64,000 bases of DNA from Umezawaea tangerina (GCF_003002815.1 NZ_PVTF01000006.1:186001-250000), one strand, 5' to 3'; shown: positions 17,552-26,327, numbered from the stretch's first letter. Numbers and translations are program-made. The notes: generated by a model from the sequence alone, not told the origin.

Positions 17552-18798
17552 GCCTCGTCCACCCCGTCGTTCCAGCCCGCCATCGGGACGGGGAGGGGCA
17601 CCGGCCCCGAGACCGGCGTCCTCCGCTCGGGTTCTTCCAGGCGCAGCAAGGAGTAGATCCTCCGCCGGACCAGCGCGGCCGCCCGGCCCGGCCGCGAGGT
17701 GACCCGGCCCGCCACCCACGAGTACCGCTCGAGGTCGTGCGCCGCGATCGCCTCGCGCACCTGCAAGTCGACCGGACGCGCGTCGTCCAACCGCGGCGAG
17801 AGCCCGCGCAACCGCGCCGTCAGGCTGCCGGACGCCTCGTCCCGCGCCGACGCCGAGCTCATGACCACCGGCACGCCGAGGGCCGCCGCGTACACCGTGA
17901 CCGACCCGTGGTCACCGATCACCGCGTCGGCCGCGACCACCGCCGCGCGCCAGCCCTCCTCCGGCGGCAGCAGCGCGTGTCCGGCGTCGAGGTAGTCGGC
18001 CAGCCACGAGCGCACCTGCCACGACCCGTGCAGCGACCAGATGTTCGGGTGCAGCGCGGTCACCACCCGGTACCGGTCGGCGGGCAGTTCCGCCGCCACC
18101 CGCGCGAAGAACTCGGGCTCGCCGCCCAGCAGGGAGTGGCGAGACCAGGTCGAGCTCACGACGACGAGCGTCCGCCCTTCGAGCACGCCCAGAGCGTGCC
18201 GGTACCGCGCCCGGAAGGGAAGGCTCGCCACGAGCCGGTCGTAGCACGGGTCGCCCACCACCACGGCGGTCGGCACCGCCTCCGGGCACACCTCCCGCAA
18301 CCGCTCCAGCTCCGCGTCGTGGGTGAGGAGCACACCGGCGGGCACCACCCGACCGTCCCGCACCAGCAGCTCACGCCCGAGCCCCGACACCGCCCGAACC
18401 CCTTCCTGCACCCCGTCCCACGGGCTCAACCGCGACTTCACCATCCCCACCCCGTGCGGCGACACCAGCACCGGCCCCGAAACCCGGTGCACCTCCTGGA
18501 AGCTCGCCGCCAGCACCAGGTCGAACCGCATCCGCACGACCTGCTCCCACGGCAGCACCACCCCACCCCAACCCCGCACGTACTGCTCCACTCCATGCCA
18601 CGCGTCCGCCATCGCGGGCACCGTGAAAACAATTTGCAACCGGTGATCGCCCGAAAGGAGCAACAACAGATCTGCCAGGCGAGTTCCCGCGGTCATGTGC
18701 GGAACGACCACCAATACCGTCCGACAACCCTCCCTGGTCAACCACCGGTCCGCGAACGGATTACCCGGAGTCTTCACCCACCCCTGCGAAACGCACAT
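17545..18798 (-). CDS. GT-B-fold protein resembling CDP-glycerol glycerophosphotransferases
   Basis: A 417-residue protein with two Rossmann-like halves. The N-terminal half has a hydrophobic strand (RTVLVVVPHMT), LPWEQVVRMRFDLVLAAS, then VLVSPHGVG. The C-terminal half has VVGDPCYDRLVAS, LVVVSSTWS, VVTALHPNIW and DAVIGDHGSVTVYAAALGVPVVM. The last block matches the nucleotide-binding D-HG-S/T-Y-E region of CDP-glycerol glycerophosphotransferase-like and related UDP-epimerase-like folds. The ATG at 18798 follows GGGGAG by 7 bp; the reading upstream of it is unsupported. Proteins of this type in actinomycetes are usually hypothetical. It is divergent from the SARP activator and coupled to the small gene downstream. 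Transfer of a polyol-phosphate or sugar is possible but unproven. Confidence 0.65.
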   Translation of the reverse strand: MCVSQGWVKTPGNPFADRWLTREGCRTVLVVVPHMTAGTRLADLLLLLSGDHRLQIVFTVPAMADAWHGVEQYVRGWGGVVLPWEQVVRMRFDLVLAASFQEVHRVSGPVLVSPHGVGMVKSRLSPWDGVQEGVRAVSGLGRELLVRDGRVVPAGVLLTHDAELERLREVCPEAVPTAVVVGDPCYDRLVASLPFRARYRHALGVLEGRTLVVVSSTWSRHSLLGGEPEFFARVAAELPADRYRVVTALHPNIWSLHGSWQVRSWLADYLDAGHALLPPEEGWRAAVVAADAVIGDHGSVTVYAAALGVPVVMSSASARDEASGSLTARLRGLSPRLDDARPVDLQVREAIAAHDLERYSWVAGRVTSRPGRAAALVRRRIYSLLRLEEPERRTPVSGPVPLPVPMAGWNDGVDEAC

Positions 18799-18941
18799 TT
18801 GCGGTCTCCCCACCTCGAATAGCCGTGATGAACAGACCGTCCCGCGCGGAGTTTTCATTCGACCATCAGTGGCGTAATCGCAGCTCAGGACCCCCGTGAA
18901 TCGCGTATGGACAGTGCACGGCAACCCATTCGGACGGTCTC

Positions 18942-18970
18942 GTCAACGGCCTGTCAGCCGGCTGTCAACT
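18942..18970 (+). promoter_or_regulatory. Three GTCA-type heptamer repeats at exact 11-bp period, SARP-site-like
   Basis: GTCAACG, GTCAGCC and GTCAACT begin at 18942, 18953 and 18964, exactly 11 bp apart on one DNA face. SARP activators bind such direct heptamer repeats near the -35 position. They lie between the divergent GT-B-like gene and the SARP gene, so autoregulation is plausible. Confidence 0.55.
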
Positions 18971-19043
18971 CAACCGAATGAGCGCATTGCGCCTGGACAG
19001 GGGCACGAGCACACTTGGATTCCAGGGTGCGGGGGTGGCGCTG

Positions 19044-22001
19044 GTGGACATCGACTTTGCAATCCTGGGCCGGGCTTCGGTGCGAATCGACGGGCGACTC
19101 GACGCGAGTTGGGGGCCGCCCAAGCTGCGCGCGCTGCTGACCGCATTGCTGGTACGTCCGGGAGTCTCGGTCACCCCGGACGAGCTGGCCGACTGGATCT
19201 GGCGGCCGGACGACCTCCCCGGCAACGTGGCACAGGTCCTCGCCCTGTACTCGTCCCGACTCCGCCCAGTCCTGAGGCGGGTGTCGGACGACGCCGGGAT
19301 AGTCGTCCACAACGGGAACTACCGCCTCGAGGTGGACCCCCGGAAGATCGACTACTCCGCCTTCAAGGACCAGGTCCACCACGCCCGCGCCCACGCCCGG
19401 CGTGGCGACCCCCAGCGCGCGCTGGACACCATCCGCCGGGCGTTCGGGCTCTGCGGACCCCAGCCGCTGGCCGACGGCGCGGGCGAGGCCGCGGACGCCT
19501 GGCGCCACCGCCTGCGCGAGAACGTCCTGCTGCCCGCCTACGACACCCTCTTCGCCCAGCAGCTGGAGCTCGGGGAGGCGGACGCTGTGCTCGCGAAGCT
19601 CGACGAGCTGGCCACCGACCACCGGACCCACCTGGCGCTGTTCAAACGAAGACTCGAAGCCCTGCACGCCCTGTCCCGCGCCGACGAGGCGACCCGGCAG
19701 TTCCTGGCGGTGTACAAGGCTTTGCGCGCGGACTTCGACGACGTCGGCGCCACGGACCTGCGCGAGTTCCACGACCGCCTCAAGGCGAAGGCCTCGTCCC
19801 CACCGACCGCGCCGCCGGTCGTCACCGCGACCCGTGCGCCGAACCAGCTCCCCCCGGACGTGCGCGAGTTCTTCGGCCACGAACAGCTCCTGCTCAAGCT
19901 GACCGCCGTCACCACCCGCCCCGGCCTCGTCGTCGTCGACGGCGTGGGAGGCGTCGGCAAGACGACCTTCGTCGTGCGCTGGGCGCACACCAACGCCCAC
20001 CGCTTCCCCGACGGCCTGCTCTACATCGACCTGCACGGCTACTCCAACGGCCCCGCCGTCGAACCCGCCACCGCCGTCGACCGCTTCCTGCAAGCGTTCG
20101 GCGTCACCACCGACCGCATACCGGAACCGGAGCACCGGGCGACCAAGCTGCAGTCCCTGCTGGCCACCAGGAAGATCCTCATCCTCCTGGACAACGCCCG
20201 CGACACCGACCAGGTCAACCCCCTGCTCCCCCTCCTGACCTCCAGCGTCGTCGTGGTCGCCAGCCGCTCCCACCTCTCCGGCCTGGCCGCACGGCAAACC
20301 CCCTACCGCTTCCCCCTCGTCCCCCTCGACACCGAACAGTCCTCCCACCTGCTCGCGGCGCAGATCGGCGTGCCGGTCCAGGCCCACCGGGACGTGCTCA
20401 CCGACCTGGCCAGGCTGTGCGGCGGACTGCCGATCGTGCTCAAGACGCTCGCGCAGTACATCGCCACGCGCGCGTCCGTGCCGCTGACCGTCTTCGTCGA
20501 CCAGCTCAGCCGCGACCTGAGGCTGCTGGACATCGGATCGGTCGGCGACAGCGCCAACCACGGCCCGCGCGCCGTGTTCGAACAATCGCTCCGAGCCCTC
20601 GCCCCCGACGTCCAGCACCTCTTCTGCCTGCTCGGCACCCATCCCGGCCCGGACTTCGGCGTCGGTGTCGCCGCCGCGCTGGGCGGTACCCCGACGCGTC
20701 GAACCAGGCTCGTCCTGGACGCGCTGGTCGAGGCGAACCTGCTCGAGCAGTCGTCGGCGCTGGGGCGGTACAAGTTCCACGACCTGATCCGCGAGTTCGC
20801 CGCCGACCGCGTCGAGAGCGACGAGGAACGACAGGCCGCCGAGCTCCGGGCGCTGGACTTCTACACGAGGACCGCGGAGAATGCCGACAAGACGGTCTTC
20901 CCCACCCAGGTGCGGGTGCGCACCACACCGACCACCGCCGAAAGCGGCGGGATCACGTTCCAGGACGAGGAATCAGCCCGCTTGTGGTGCGTCGCCGAGC
21001 GCCACAACCTCACTTCCGCGATAGCCCACGCGGTTCGCTCCGGCTATCCGCAGGCAGCACAGCTACCCCACCTCGTGGGTCAGATATTGTTGCGCCACGG
21101 ATATTTCGAGGAAGCGCTCACAATCCTGCACACCGGCCTGTCCGCCGCGATGTCGGGATCCGATGTCGAATACCAGGCCGACGCGCTGCACAACATCGCG
21201 ACGATAAAACTGCTGCGCCAGCGGTTCGGCGAAGCGGAGCACCACGTCCAGCTCGCCCACGTCAAGTACGCCGAGATAGGTGACGAGGTCGGCATCGCCG
21301 CCTGCCTGCACACCGGTGCACGGATAATGGTCGAGACCGGCAACGTCGTGATGGGAATCGACTCCCACGAGCGGGCTCTTCGGATGATCCGCCGCACCAG
21401 GGAGGCCGGGCTCGAGGTGACCATGCTCTACCGCGCCGCCGAGGCGTACCAGCGGGCGTACGAATACGAACGCGCGGCGTCCTACTACCGCGAGTCGCTC
21501 CACCTCGCCCGCGACCTTGACGACGTCCTCGCACAGGGGCGCATCCTCACCCTGCTCGGCTCCCTCAGCTTCGCCCGTGAGCAGAACGCGGAAGCCCGCG
21601 ACCACCTCCGCGCCGGCTTGGCACTGCTGGCGCGGGTCTACGACATAGGCGCGGCGGGAACGGCCTGCGGCCTGCTCGCCAGGGTCGAACTCGAATGCGG
21701 CAACCTCTTCGAGGCCAGGGAGTACGGCCGCCAGTCCGTCCGCCTGTGCAAGCGCGTCTTCGACTCCCGCGGCGAAGCGGACGCGCTCCAGAACCTGGCC
21801 GTGGTCTTCCGCAGGACCGCCCGCTACGAGGCCGCCGTCGAGGCGTGGGAACAGGCCAAGACGATCCTCGACGACCTCGACCCGCAGCGGGCGGCCGAGA
21901 TCGCACGTCTGCTCCGCGAAACCCCGGACTCCGCCGCCGGCATCCCCACGGGCAGACGGGAATCACCTTCGGAAAAGCCGCACAGGTCGAATCGGCGTTA
22001 G
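19044..22001 (+). CDS. SARP/AfsR-type regulator: SARP DNA-binding, NB-ARC and TPR domains
   Basis: Large STAND-type activator of about 985 residues. The N-terminal winged helix (WGPPKLRALLTALLVRPG, ELADWIW) and BTAD helices (RRGDPQRALDTIRRAFGL, FLAVYKALRADF) form the SARP module, to about residue 255. An NB-ARC follows with an intact P-loop VGGVGKTTF, Walker B LILLDN, the SRSHLSGL sensor and a GLPIVLK motif. The rest is TPR repeats (about 700-960). The organisation matches AfsR and pathway-specific activators of antibiotic clusters. I use the GTG at 19044, which follows a GGGGGTGG stretch and lies directly before the conserved DIDFAILG; ATG 18978 would start only 8 bp after the repeat array, leaving no leader. 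Its targets may include its own promoter and the neighbouring gene sets. Confidence 0.9.
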   Translation: MDIDFAILGRASVRIDGRLDASWGPPKLRALLTALLVRPGVSVTPDELADWIWRPDDLPGNVAQVLALYSSRLRPVLRRVSDDAGIVVHNGNYRLEVDPRKIDYSAFKDQVHHARAHARRGDPQRALDTIRRAFGLCGPQPLADGAGEAADAWRHRLRENVLLPAYDTLFAQQLELGEADAVLAKLDELATDHRTHLALFKRRLEALHALSRADEATRQFLAVYKALRADFDDVGATDLREFHDRLKAKASSPPTAPPVVTATRAPNQLPPDVREFFGHEQLLLKLTAVTTRPGLVVVDGVGGVGKTTFVVRWAHTNAHRFPDGLLYIDLHGYSNGPAVEPATAVDRFLQAFGVTTDRIPEPEHRATKLQSLLATRKILILLDNARDTDQVNPLLPLLTSSVVVVASRSHLSGLAARQTPYRFPLVPLDTEQSSHLLAAQIGVPVQAHRDVLTDLARLCGGLPIVLKTLAQYIATRASVPLTVFVDQLSRDLRLLDIGSVGDSANHGPRAVFEQSLRALAPDVQHLFCLLGTHPGPDFGVGVAAALGGTPTRRTRLVLDALVEANLLEQSSALGRYKFHDLIREFAADRVESDEERQAAELRALDFYTRTAENADKTVFPTQVRVRTTPTTAESGGITFQDEESARLWCVAERHNLTSAIAHAVRSGYPQAAQLPHLVGQILLRHGYFEEALTILHTGLSAAMSGSDVEYQADALHNIATIKLLRQRFGEAEHHVQLAHVKYAEIGDEVGIAACLHTGARIMVETGNVVMGIDSHERALRMIRRTREAGLEVTMLYRAAEAYQRAYEYERAASYYRESLHLARDLDDVLAQGRILTLLGSLSFAREQNAEARDHLRAGLALLARVYDIGAAGTACGLLARVELECGNLFEAREYGRQSVRLCKRVFDSRGEADALQNLAVVFRRTARYEAAVEAWEQAKTILDDLDPQRAAEIARLLRETPDSAAGIPTGRRESPSEKPHRSNRR

Positions 22002-22353
22002 CAGCTCCATTCGACCAGCGCATTCCCGAAGCGCAATCCGCACATTGTCGATGTGCGCGAATCATACCACGAGCCGTCGCTCGACCAGTCTGCGCACACC
22101 GCACCACTACAGGGGCAGATCGCCGCCCCTGGAGCAGTTCCCGACTTCGCCTGGACCATTCGATCCCTCCGTGGTAAAACGCCGCGCGGGCGCACCGCAT
22201 CACCCTGAGGGATCGGGTGGCACTGCTCACTCGTTCGTGGTACAAATTCGGCCACCTGTCCATGTGGGACAGTCAGCACGAGCATCTCGCAGGAGTGGAA
22301 CTCGACGTCGGGGTGGCGTATTCGCCCCCGTCCCATGCACACAAGGAGCAGTC
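22002..22353. other. 352-bp intergenic region with one small inverted repeat
   Basis: Less GC-rich than its surroundings and without a convincing long gene. It holds the inverted repeat CTGTCC-N5-GGACAG (22256-22272), a possible operator, and a strong ribosome-binding site AAGGAG (22343-22348) just before the small reading frame that follows. Confidence 0.5.
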
Positions 22354-22524
22354 ATCAACACCCGTTCAGCATTTGTCGTGTTCGCCGTGTCGGCTCTTCT
22401 GTCCCTGGGCGGCATCACCATCGCCGTTGTCGCCGGAACGAACGCCGCCACCCCGCAGGCGAGCAAGGTGTGGATCCAGGGCGTCGACGAACCCGCGAGC
22501 GGCGGACCGCGCACGCTCGCCTGA
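22354..22524 (+). CDS. Possible 56-residue exported peptide with ATC start
   Basis: A reading frame following an ideal AAGGAG by 5 bp, but beginning with ATC rather than ATG/GTG. The product would have basic NTR residues, then a hydrophobic stretch (FVVFAVSALLSLGGITIAVVAG), an alanine-rich cleavage-like site and a short polar tail ending SGGPRTLA. It looks like a signal peptide plus a mini-peptide of about 25 residues. An in-frame GTG at 22378 would shorten it but has no ribosome-binding site. Its position right after the SARP gene suggests an accessory peptide. Not recognised; it could be a sequencing or assembly variant of an ATG-started gene. Confidence 0.4.
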   Translation: MNTRSAFVVFAVSALLSLGGITIAVVAGTNAATPQASKVWIQGVDEPASGGPRTLA

Positions 22525-22557
22525 GCCGACCGGGCATCACGCCGCCACCCGTGGACG

Positions 22558-22872
22558 TCAGTGCAGCAGCTTCAGCCCCACGACGCACCCCACGATGCCG
22601 GCCACGAGCAGGATCTTGGCGAGGGATGCGGGTTCGGTGCCGGTCCACATCCCGTAGCCCACGGTGAGGGACGCGCCGATGCCGACCCACACGGCGTAGG
22701 ACGTGCCGACGGGGAGGTCCTTCATGGCGAAGGCGAGGCCGCCCATGCTGAGCAGCAGGGCGGTGCCGAACAGCACCGTGGGCAGGGGGCGGGTCAGGCC
22801 GTCGGACCTGCCGAGGGCGGTGGCCCAGACGGCTTCGAGCAGGCCGGAGATGATGAGGACGAGCCAGGACAT
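22558..22872 (-). CDS. gdx: SMR-family guanidinium exporter (Gdx/SugE type)
   Basis: A 104-residue four-helix small multidrug-resistance protein acting as a dimer in the membrane. The essential glutamate is at residue 13 (SGLLEAVWATAL). The region WATALGRSDGL with the downstream MKDLPVGTSYAVWVGIG and MWTGTE is typical of the SugE/Gdx branch, which exports guanidinium in exchange for protons, rather than the EmrE drug exporters. The upstream leader contains a guanidine-III riboswitch, which independently supports guanidinium as substrate. The start ATG follows GGAGG by 5 bp. It is a single-gene unit. Confidence 0.93.
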   Translation of the reverse strand: MSWLVLIISGLLEAVWATALGRSDGLTRPLPTVLFGTALLLSMGGLAFAMKDLPVGTSYAVWVGIGASLTVGYGMWTGTEPASLAKILLVAGIVGCVVGLKLLH

Positions 22873-22886
22873 GAGGGCCTCCAGGA

Positions 22887-22926
22887 GCGCCGTCTTGTCC
22901 GGCCGGGTACGGCGTCGCTCGTCCGG
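22887..22926 (-). ncRNA. Guanidine-III riboswitch (ykkC-III)
   Basis: Read on the minus strand, the 40-nt leader starts CCGGACGAG, continues GACGCCGTACCCGG and ends with GGACAAGACGGCGC. This matches nearly base for base the compact ykkC-III pseudoknot class as I remember it, including the ACGAG and GGACAAGACGGCGC blocks. It ends 14 nt before the exporter ATG with the Shine-Dalgarno in between, so translational control is likely: guanidinium binding would open the ribosome site. Confidence 0.9.
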
Positions 22927-22983
22927 GGGCCTCGGTGATGAGGCGTCCGGTTCGAGGATGGCACATCAGCCCGTCGGGGTGGA

Positions 22984-23021
22984 GGGCTCGGTGGCGGAGG
23001 TCTCCATCCGCCACCGAGCCC
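22984..23021 (-). terminator. Terminator hairpin after metallopeptidase
   Basis: A perfect 15-bp stem (22984-22998 with 23007-23021) and 8-nt loop lie 5 bp beyond the stop of the M1-type gene. Confidence 0.78.
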
Positions 23022-23025
23022 CCGA

Positions 23026-25110
23026 TCAGCCTTCGACGCGGTGCTGGGCCCAGAAGGACGTCAGGTCGGTCGAACCGGCGGCCGCCTGCGCCGCGGCCTT
23101 GAAGTCGGCCGTGGTGGAGATGCCGTACCAGTGGGACTGCGCGTAGCTCTTCAGCAGGGTGGTCATGGCGGTGTCGCCGATGAGCCTGCGCAGGTCGTGC
23201 AGCGTGCACTTGCCGTAGTTGTAGACGACGCTGGAGTAGCGCGACGAGTGCGCGTCCCAGTAGGCCATCGAGTTGCTGAGCTTCTCCGCGCTCGACTGCC
23301 ACGTGATGCCGCAACCGCTGCCGGAGATGCCCTTGTAGACGTCGGTGGCGTAGTCGGTGAAGCTCTCGTCCAGCCACGGCGAGTTGTACTCGTCGTTGCC
23401 GACGATCCCGTAGAACCACTGGTGCGCCAGCTCGTGCGGGAGCGCGGTGGTCGACACGAGGTCGAGGACGAAGCCGGGGTACTCCATGCCGCCGAACCAG
23501 AAGTTGTTGTCGAGCACGACGTCCATCTCCTGGTACGGGTAGTCGCCGAACCGTCCTGAGTGGACGTCGAGCGCGTCCTTGGCGAGGGTGAGCATGGAGT
23601 TGGCGTCACCGCTGGAGATCCCGCCGACGCCGTACACGTTGACCTTGAAGCCCTTGGCCGACGTGCCGGAGATCTTCGAGAACGGGCCCGCCGCCCAGGC
23701 GAACTCGCGGACCTTGGTCGCGGTCGCGCGGGTCGTCGTGGTGGTGCCGCTGGTCGTCTCGGTGGACGTGCCGGTGGCGGGGGTGAGCAGCGACGTCGGG
23801 TGCACGAGGGTGACGTCGAAGTCGCTGATGAGGGCGTAGAACGACTCGCCGTTGTTGGTGTACGGGTCGAGGTGCCAGCCCGCGCCGTCGCGGACGGCCA
23901 GCACCGGCAGCGCGTTGCCGATCATGTTGTAGGCGCCGTCGTGGCCGAAGCGGTCGGCGCCGCTGGGGACGACGATCCTCAGGTCGAACCCGATGGTCGC
24001 GGACTGGCCCTGGGCGAGCGGGCTCGGCAGGGTGATCTTCAGCGCGGTGCAGTTCACGCTCAGCGCGGCCGGTGTGCCGCCGGTGACGTTGGTGACCGTG
24101 ATCGGCGTCGTCGGGCAGGTGCCGTGGTAGTTGTCCCACAGCCTCAGGTAGACCTCGGGCAACGCGGTCGCGGACCCGTTGGTGAAGCTAACGGTCTGGT
24201 GTCCGGTCCACGTGTCGCCCGCCGTGTTCGACGTCAGGCTCACCGTGTACGCCGGGTTGATCGGCGTGCGCGTGGTGTCCGGCGGCGTCGTGCCGCCGAC
24301 GGTCCAGGTGAACGTCGTGCTGCCGCTGTTGTTCGCCGGGTCCTTCGCCGTCACCGTCACCGTGGACGTGCCCGCGGTCGTCGGCGTCCCGGTGACGCGG
24401 CCCGTGGCCGACGCGATCGCCAGCCCCGCGGGCAGACCGGTGGCGCTGTAGGTCAGCGCGTCGCCCTGCGGGTCGGAGGCCTGGATCTGCAGCGACACCG
24501 CCGAACCGACCTGCGTGGTCTGGTTGCCGGGGTTGGTCACCGACGGGTTCTGCGCGCCGCCGCCGCCGGCCGTCGTCAGGGTGAGGTCGTCGAGCAGGAA
24601 GTTCGTCGCCAGCCCCGAGTCCTCGACGCCGGTCACTTTCAGCGTGACCGTCTGGCCGAGGAACGCCGACACGTCGAACGTCTTCTGCGCGTACCCCGTG
24701 TTCTTGTCCAGGTTCGAGTAGGAGGCCACCGTTGTCGACCCCACCTGCACCGTCAGCTTGTCGTACTGGGTGGAGGTGGTCGTCTCCTTCGTGTCGACGT
24801 GCAGCCAGTACGCCAAAGTCGCGGAAGCACACCCGGCAGGGAGGGTGACCGACTGCGACAACGTGTCCGTGTGGCTGCTTCCGTACCCGTCCAACCACGC
24901 GTCCATGGTCCCGCCGTGCGCGGGCTCCGCCGTCGTCGCGGCCGAGATCACCCCCGACGTCTGGGTCCACGGGGTCGTGCCGCTCTCGAAGCCGCCGTTC
25001 GCGATCACCTGGTCCCCGCACACCGAGGCCTGGGCCTCGGTCGCGGTCATGGTGATGCCGAACGCGCTGACAACGAGCGCGAGCGCGGCAGGGAGCGCTC
25101 TGCGTCTCAT
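23026..25110 (-). CDS. Secreted M1-family zinc metallopeptidase with N-terminal jelly-roll and Ig-like domains
   Basis: An exported gluzincin of 694 residues. It has a signal peptide (MRRRALPAALALVVSAFG, cleavage near AQA-S). An N-terminal beta-sandwich (about 30-185, CGDQVIANGGFESG) precedes a putative Ig/He_PIG domain (about 195-270, ATGLPAGLAI). The catalytic part starts near 280 with an M1-like N-domain. GGMEYPGFVL corresponds to the GxMEN-like substrate motif. Zinc ligands are His559 and His563 of HELAH, with Glu582 eighteen residues later (WLDESFTDY). The usual C-terminal M1 helical domain is short, ending SFWAQHRVEG. It most likely is a broad aminopeptidase or oligopeptidase for peptide scavenging. 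The ATG follows AAAGGA by 8 bp. Confidence 0.88.
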   Translation of the reverse strand: MRRRALPAALALVVSAFGITMTATEAQASVCGDQVIANGGFESGTTPWTQTSGVISAATTAEPAHGGTMDAWLDGYGSSHTDTLSQSVTLPAGCASATLAYWLHVDTKETTTSTQYDKLTVQVGSTTVASYSNLDKNTGYAQKTFDVSAFLGQTVTLKVTGVEDSGLATNFLLDDLTLTTAGGGGAQNPSVTNPGNQTTQVGSAVSLQIQASDPQGDALTYSATGLPAGLAIASATGRVTGTPTTAGTSTVTVTAKDPANNSGSTTFTWTVGGTTPPDTTRTPINPAYTVSLTSNTAGDTWTGHQTVSFTNGSATALPEVYLRLWDNYHGTCPTTPITVTNVTGGTPAALSVNCTALKITLPSPLAQGQSATIGFDLRIVVPSGADRFGHDGAYNMIGNALPVLAVRDGAGWHLDPYTNNGESFYALISDFDVTLVHPTSLLTPATGTSTETTSGTTTTTRATATKVREFAWAAGPFSKISGTSAKGFKVNVYGVGGISSGDANSMLTLAKDALDVHSGRFGDYPYQEMDVVLDNNFWFGGMEYPGFVLDLVSTTALPHELAHQWFYGIVGNDEYNSPWLDESFTDYATDVYKGISGSGCGITWQSSAEKLSNSMAYWDAHSSRYSSVVYNYGKCTLHDLRRLIGDTAMTTLLKSYAQSHWYGISTTADFKAAAQAAAGSTDLTSFWAQHRVEG

Positions 25111-25313
25111 CGGAACATCCTTTCCTGGCCCCCGGAGGCGGGGTAGCCACAGGGTTGCCCGAGGTCAGGACGTGGTTCAATCACGGGTTTTTCACAGGGA
25201 ACGAATTTGCCGCAATTGTCTCGGTAAAGCAGGAATTCCCGCGTCTGATCGGGTGAGGGGCGATGCCGGCGTCCGGGACGAACTAAACTCCACCCCGTCG
25301 GGAAGGAGGGAAC

Positions 25314-25544
25314 GTGACCGACGAGGAACTGATCGTGGAGTTCGCCCTGACCCGACTGGACAACCCCGGTCTGGACCTGGAGGAGATCGCGGCGCTGGTG
25401 GTTCGGCGGATGGGGCCGGAGGGGGAGCTGGAGTTCGCGTCGCGGAACCTGGCGGTCCGGGGTGAGCTCAGGGGTGCGGTGTTCCCCTCGGCGGTGGAGC
25501 AGGTGCTGCGGGTCGTGCTGATGCTGCGCGGTCCGGCGGACTAG
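25314..25544 (+). CDS. Small acidic helical protein, unknown function
   Basis: A 76-residue protein with GTG start 3 bp after GGAAGGAGGG. The sequence is predicted mostly helical with two charged amphipathic segments (TDEELIVEFALTRL, LDLEEIAALVVRRM) and a hydrophobic C-terminal helix. No motif is recognised. It ends 4 bp before the start of the metallo-beta-lactamase-fold gene, so the two are probably co-transcribed. The strong ribosome-binding site and coding-like codon use support it being real. Confidence 0.65.
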   Translation: MTDEELIVEFALTRLDNPGLDLEEIAALVVRRMGPEGELEFASRNLAVRGELRGAVFPSAVEQVLRVVLMLRGPAD

Positions 25545-25548
25545 GACC

Positions 25549-26292
25549 GTGTCCCGGCGGCTCACGGTGCTGGGCGGGTGCGGCGCGTTCCCGGAGCCCG
25601 GTCGGGCGTGCAGTGGTTTCCTCGTGGACTGGGACGGGTTCCGGGTGGTCCTGGACCTCGGGTACGCCACCCTCCCCCGCCTGCTGGCCCACTGCCCCGA
25701 CGGCGCGGTCGACGCCGTGGTGGTCACCCACGAGCACCCCGACCACTGCGTCGACCTCCACGGCCTCTTCCGCGTCCGCTTCTACGGCCCGCCCGGCCCC
25801 AGGATCCCGCTGTACTGCACGCCCGGTGTGCTGACCCGCCTCTCCGCGCTGGAACCCGAGGTCGACCTCCGCACCGCCTTCGACGTCCACGACCTGACCA
25901 GGACGGCAATCCACCACCTGGGGCCATTCACGCTCACCGCGCTCCCCCTCCCCCACCACGTCCCCGCGGTCGGCGTCCGCCTCCAGGCAGGTCCGACCGC
26001 CATCGCCTACACCGGTGACACCGGCCCCGACCCGCTGCTGGCCGAGCTGGGCCGCGACGCCGACCTGTACATCGTCGAGGCCACCGACCGCCCCGGCGAG
26101 GAGTCCCAGCCCACCCGCAACCTCCTCACCTCGACGGAGGCAGGCCACTGGGCGACCCGCGCGAACGCCAGAAAGCTGATGCTCACCCACTTCTGGCCCG
26201 GCAACGACCGGCAGGCGGCGGTAGATGCCGCCAGGTCGGTCTTCCCCGGCGAGGTCCTGACGGCCGAGGAAGACCTGACCCTCGCCTTCTGA
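25549..26292 (+). CDS. Metallo-beta-lactamase-fold hydrolase, RNase Z/cyclic-phosphodiesterase-like
   Basis: A 247-residue dinuclear-zinc hydrolase. The conserved THEHPDHCVDL (about residues 64-74) supplies the HxHxDH ligands, with further ligands His126 region (LPLPHHVPAVGVRL), Asp in YTGDTGPD and the C-terminal His in LMLTHFWPG. The N-terminus LTVLGGCGAFPEPGRACSGFLV and the TGDTG block match the RNase Z-like/ElaC and cyclic-nucleotide phosphodiesterase-type branch. The substrate is unknown. GTG start, 4 bp after the small upstream gene. Confidence 0.87.
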   Translation: MSRRLTVLGGCGAFPEPGRACSGFLVDWDGFRVVLDLGYATLPRLLAHCPDGAVDAVVVTHEHPDHCVDLHGLFRVRFYGPPGPRIPLYCTPGVLTRLSALEPEVDLRTAFDVHDLTRTAIHHLGPFTLTALPLPHHVPAVGVRLQAGPTAIAYTGDTGPDPLLAELGRDADLYIVEATDRPGEESQPTRNLLTSTEAGHWATRANARKLMLTHFWPGNDRQAAVDAARSVFPGEVLTAEEDLTLAF

Positions 26293-26327
26293 GGCAACCA
26301 CCGCGTCGGCCCGATCGTCCTCATCAC

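Noticed and set aside
18978-19043. Earlier ATG for the SARP activator
   Set aside because: It begins only 8 bp after the phased repeats with no ribosome-binding site; the GTG at 19044 is closer to the conserved N-terminus. I keep it as an alternative only.
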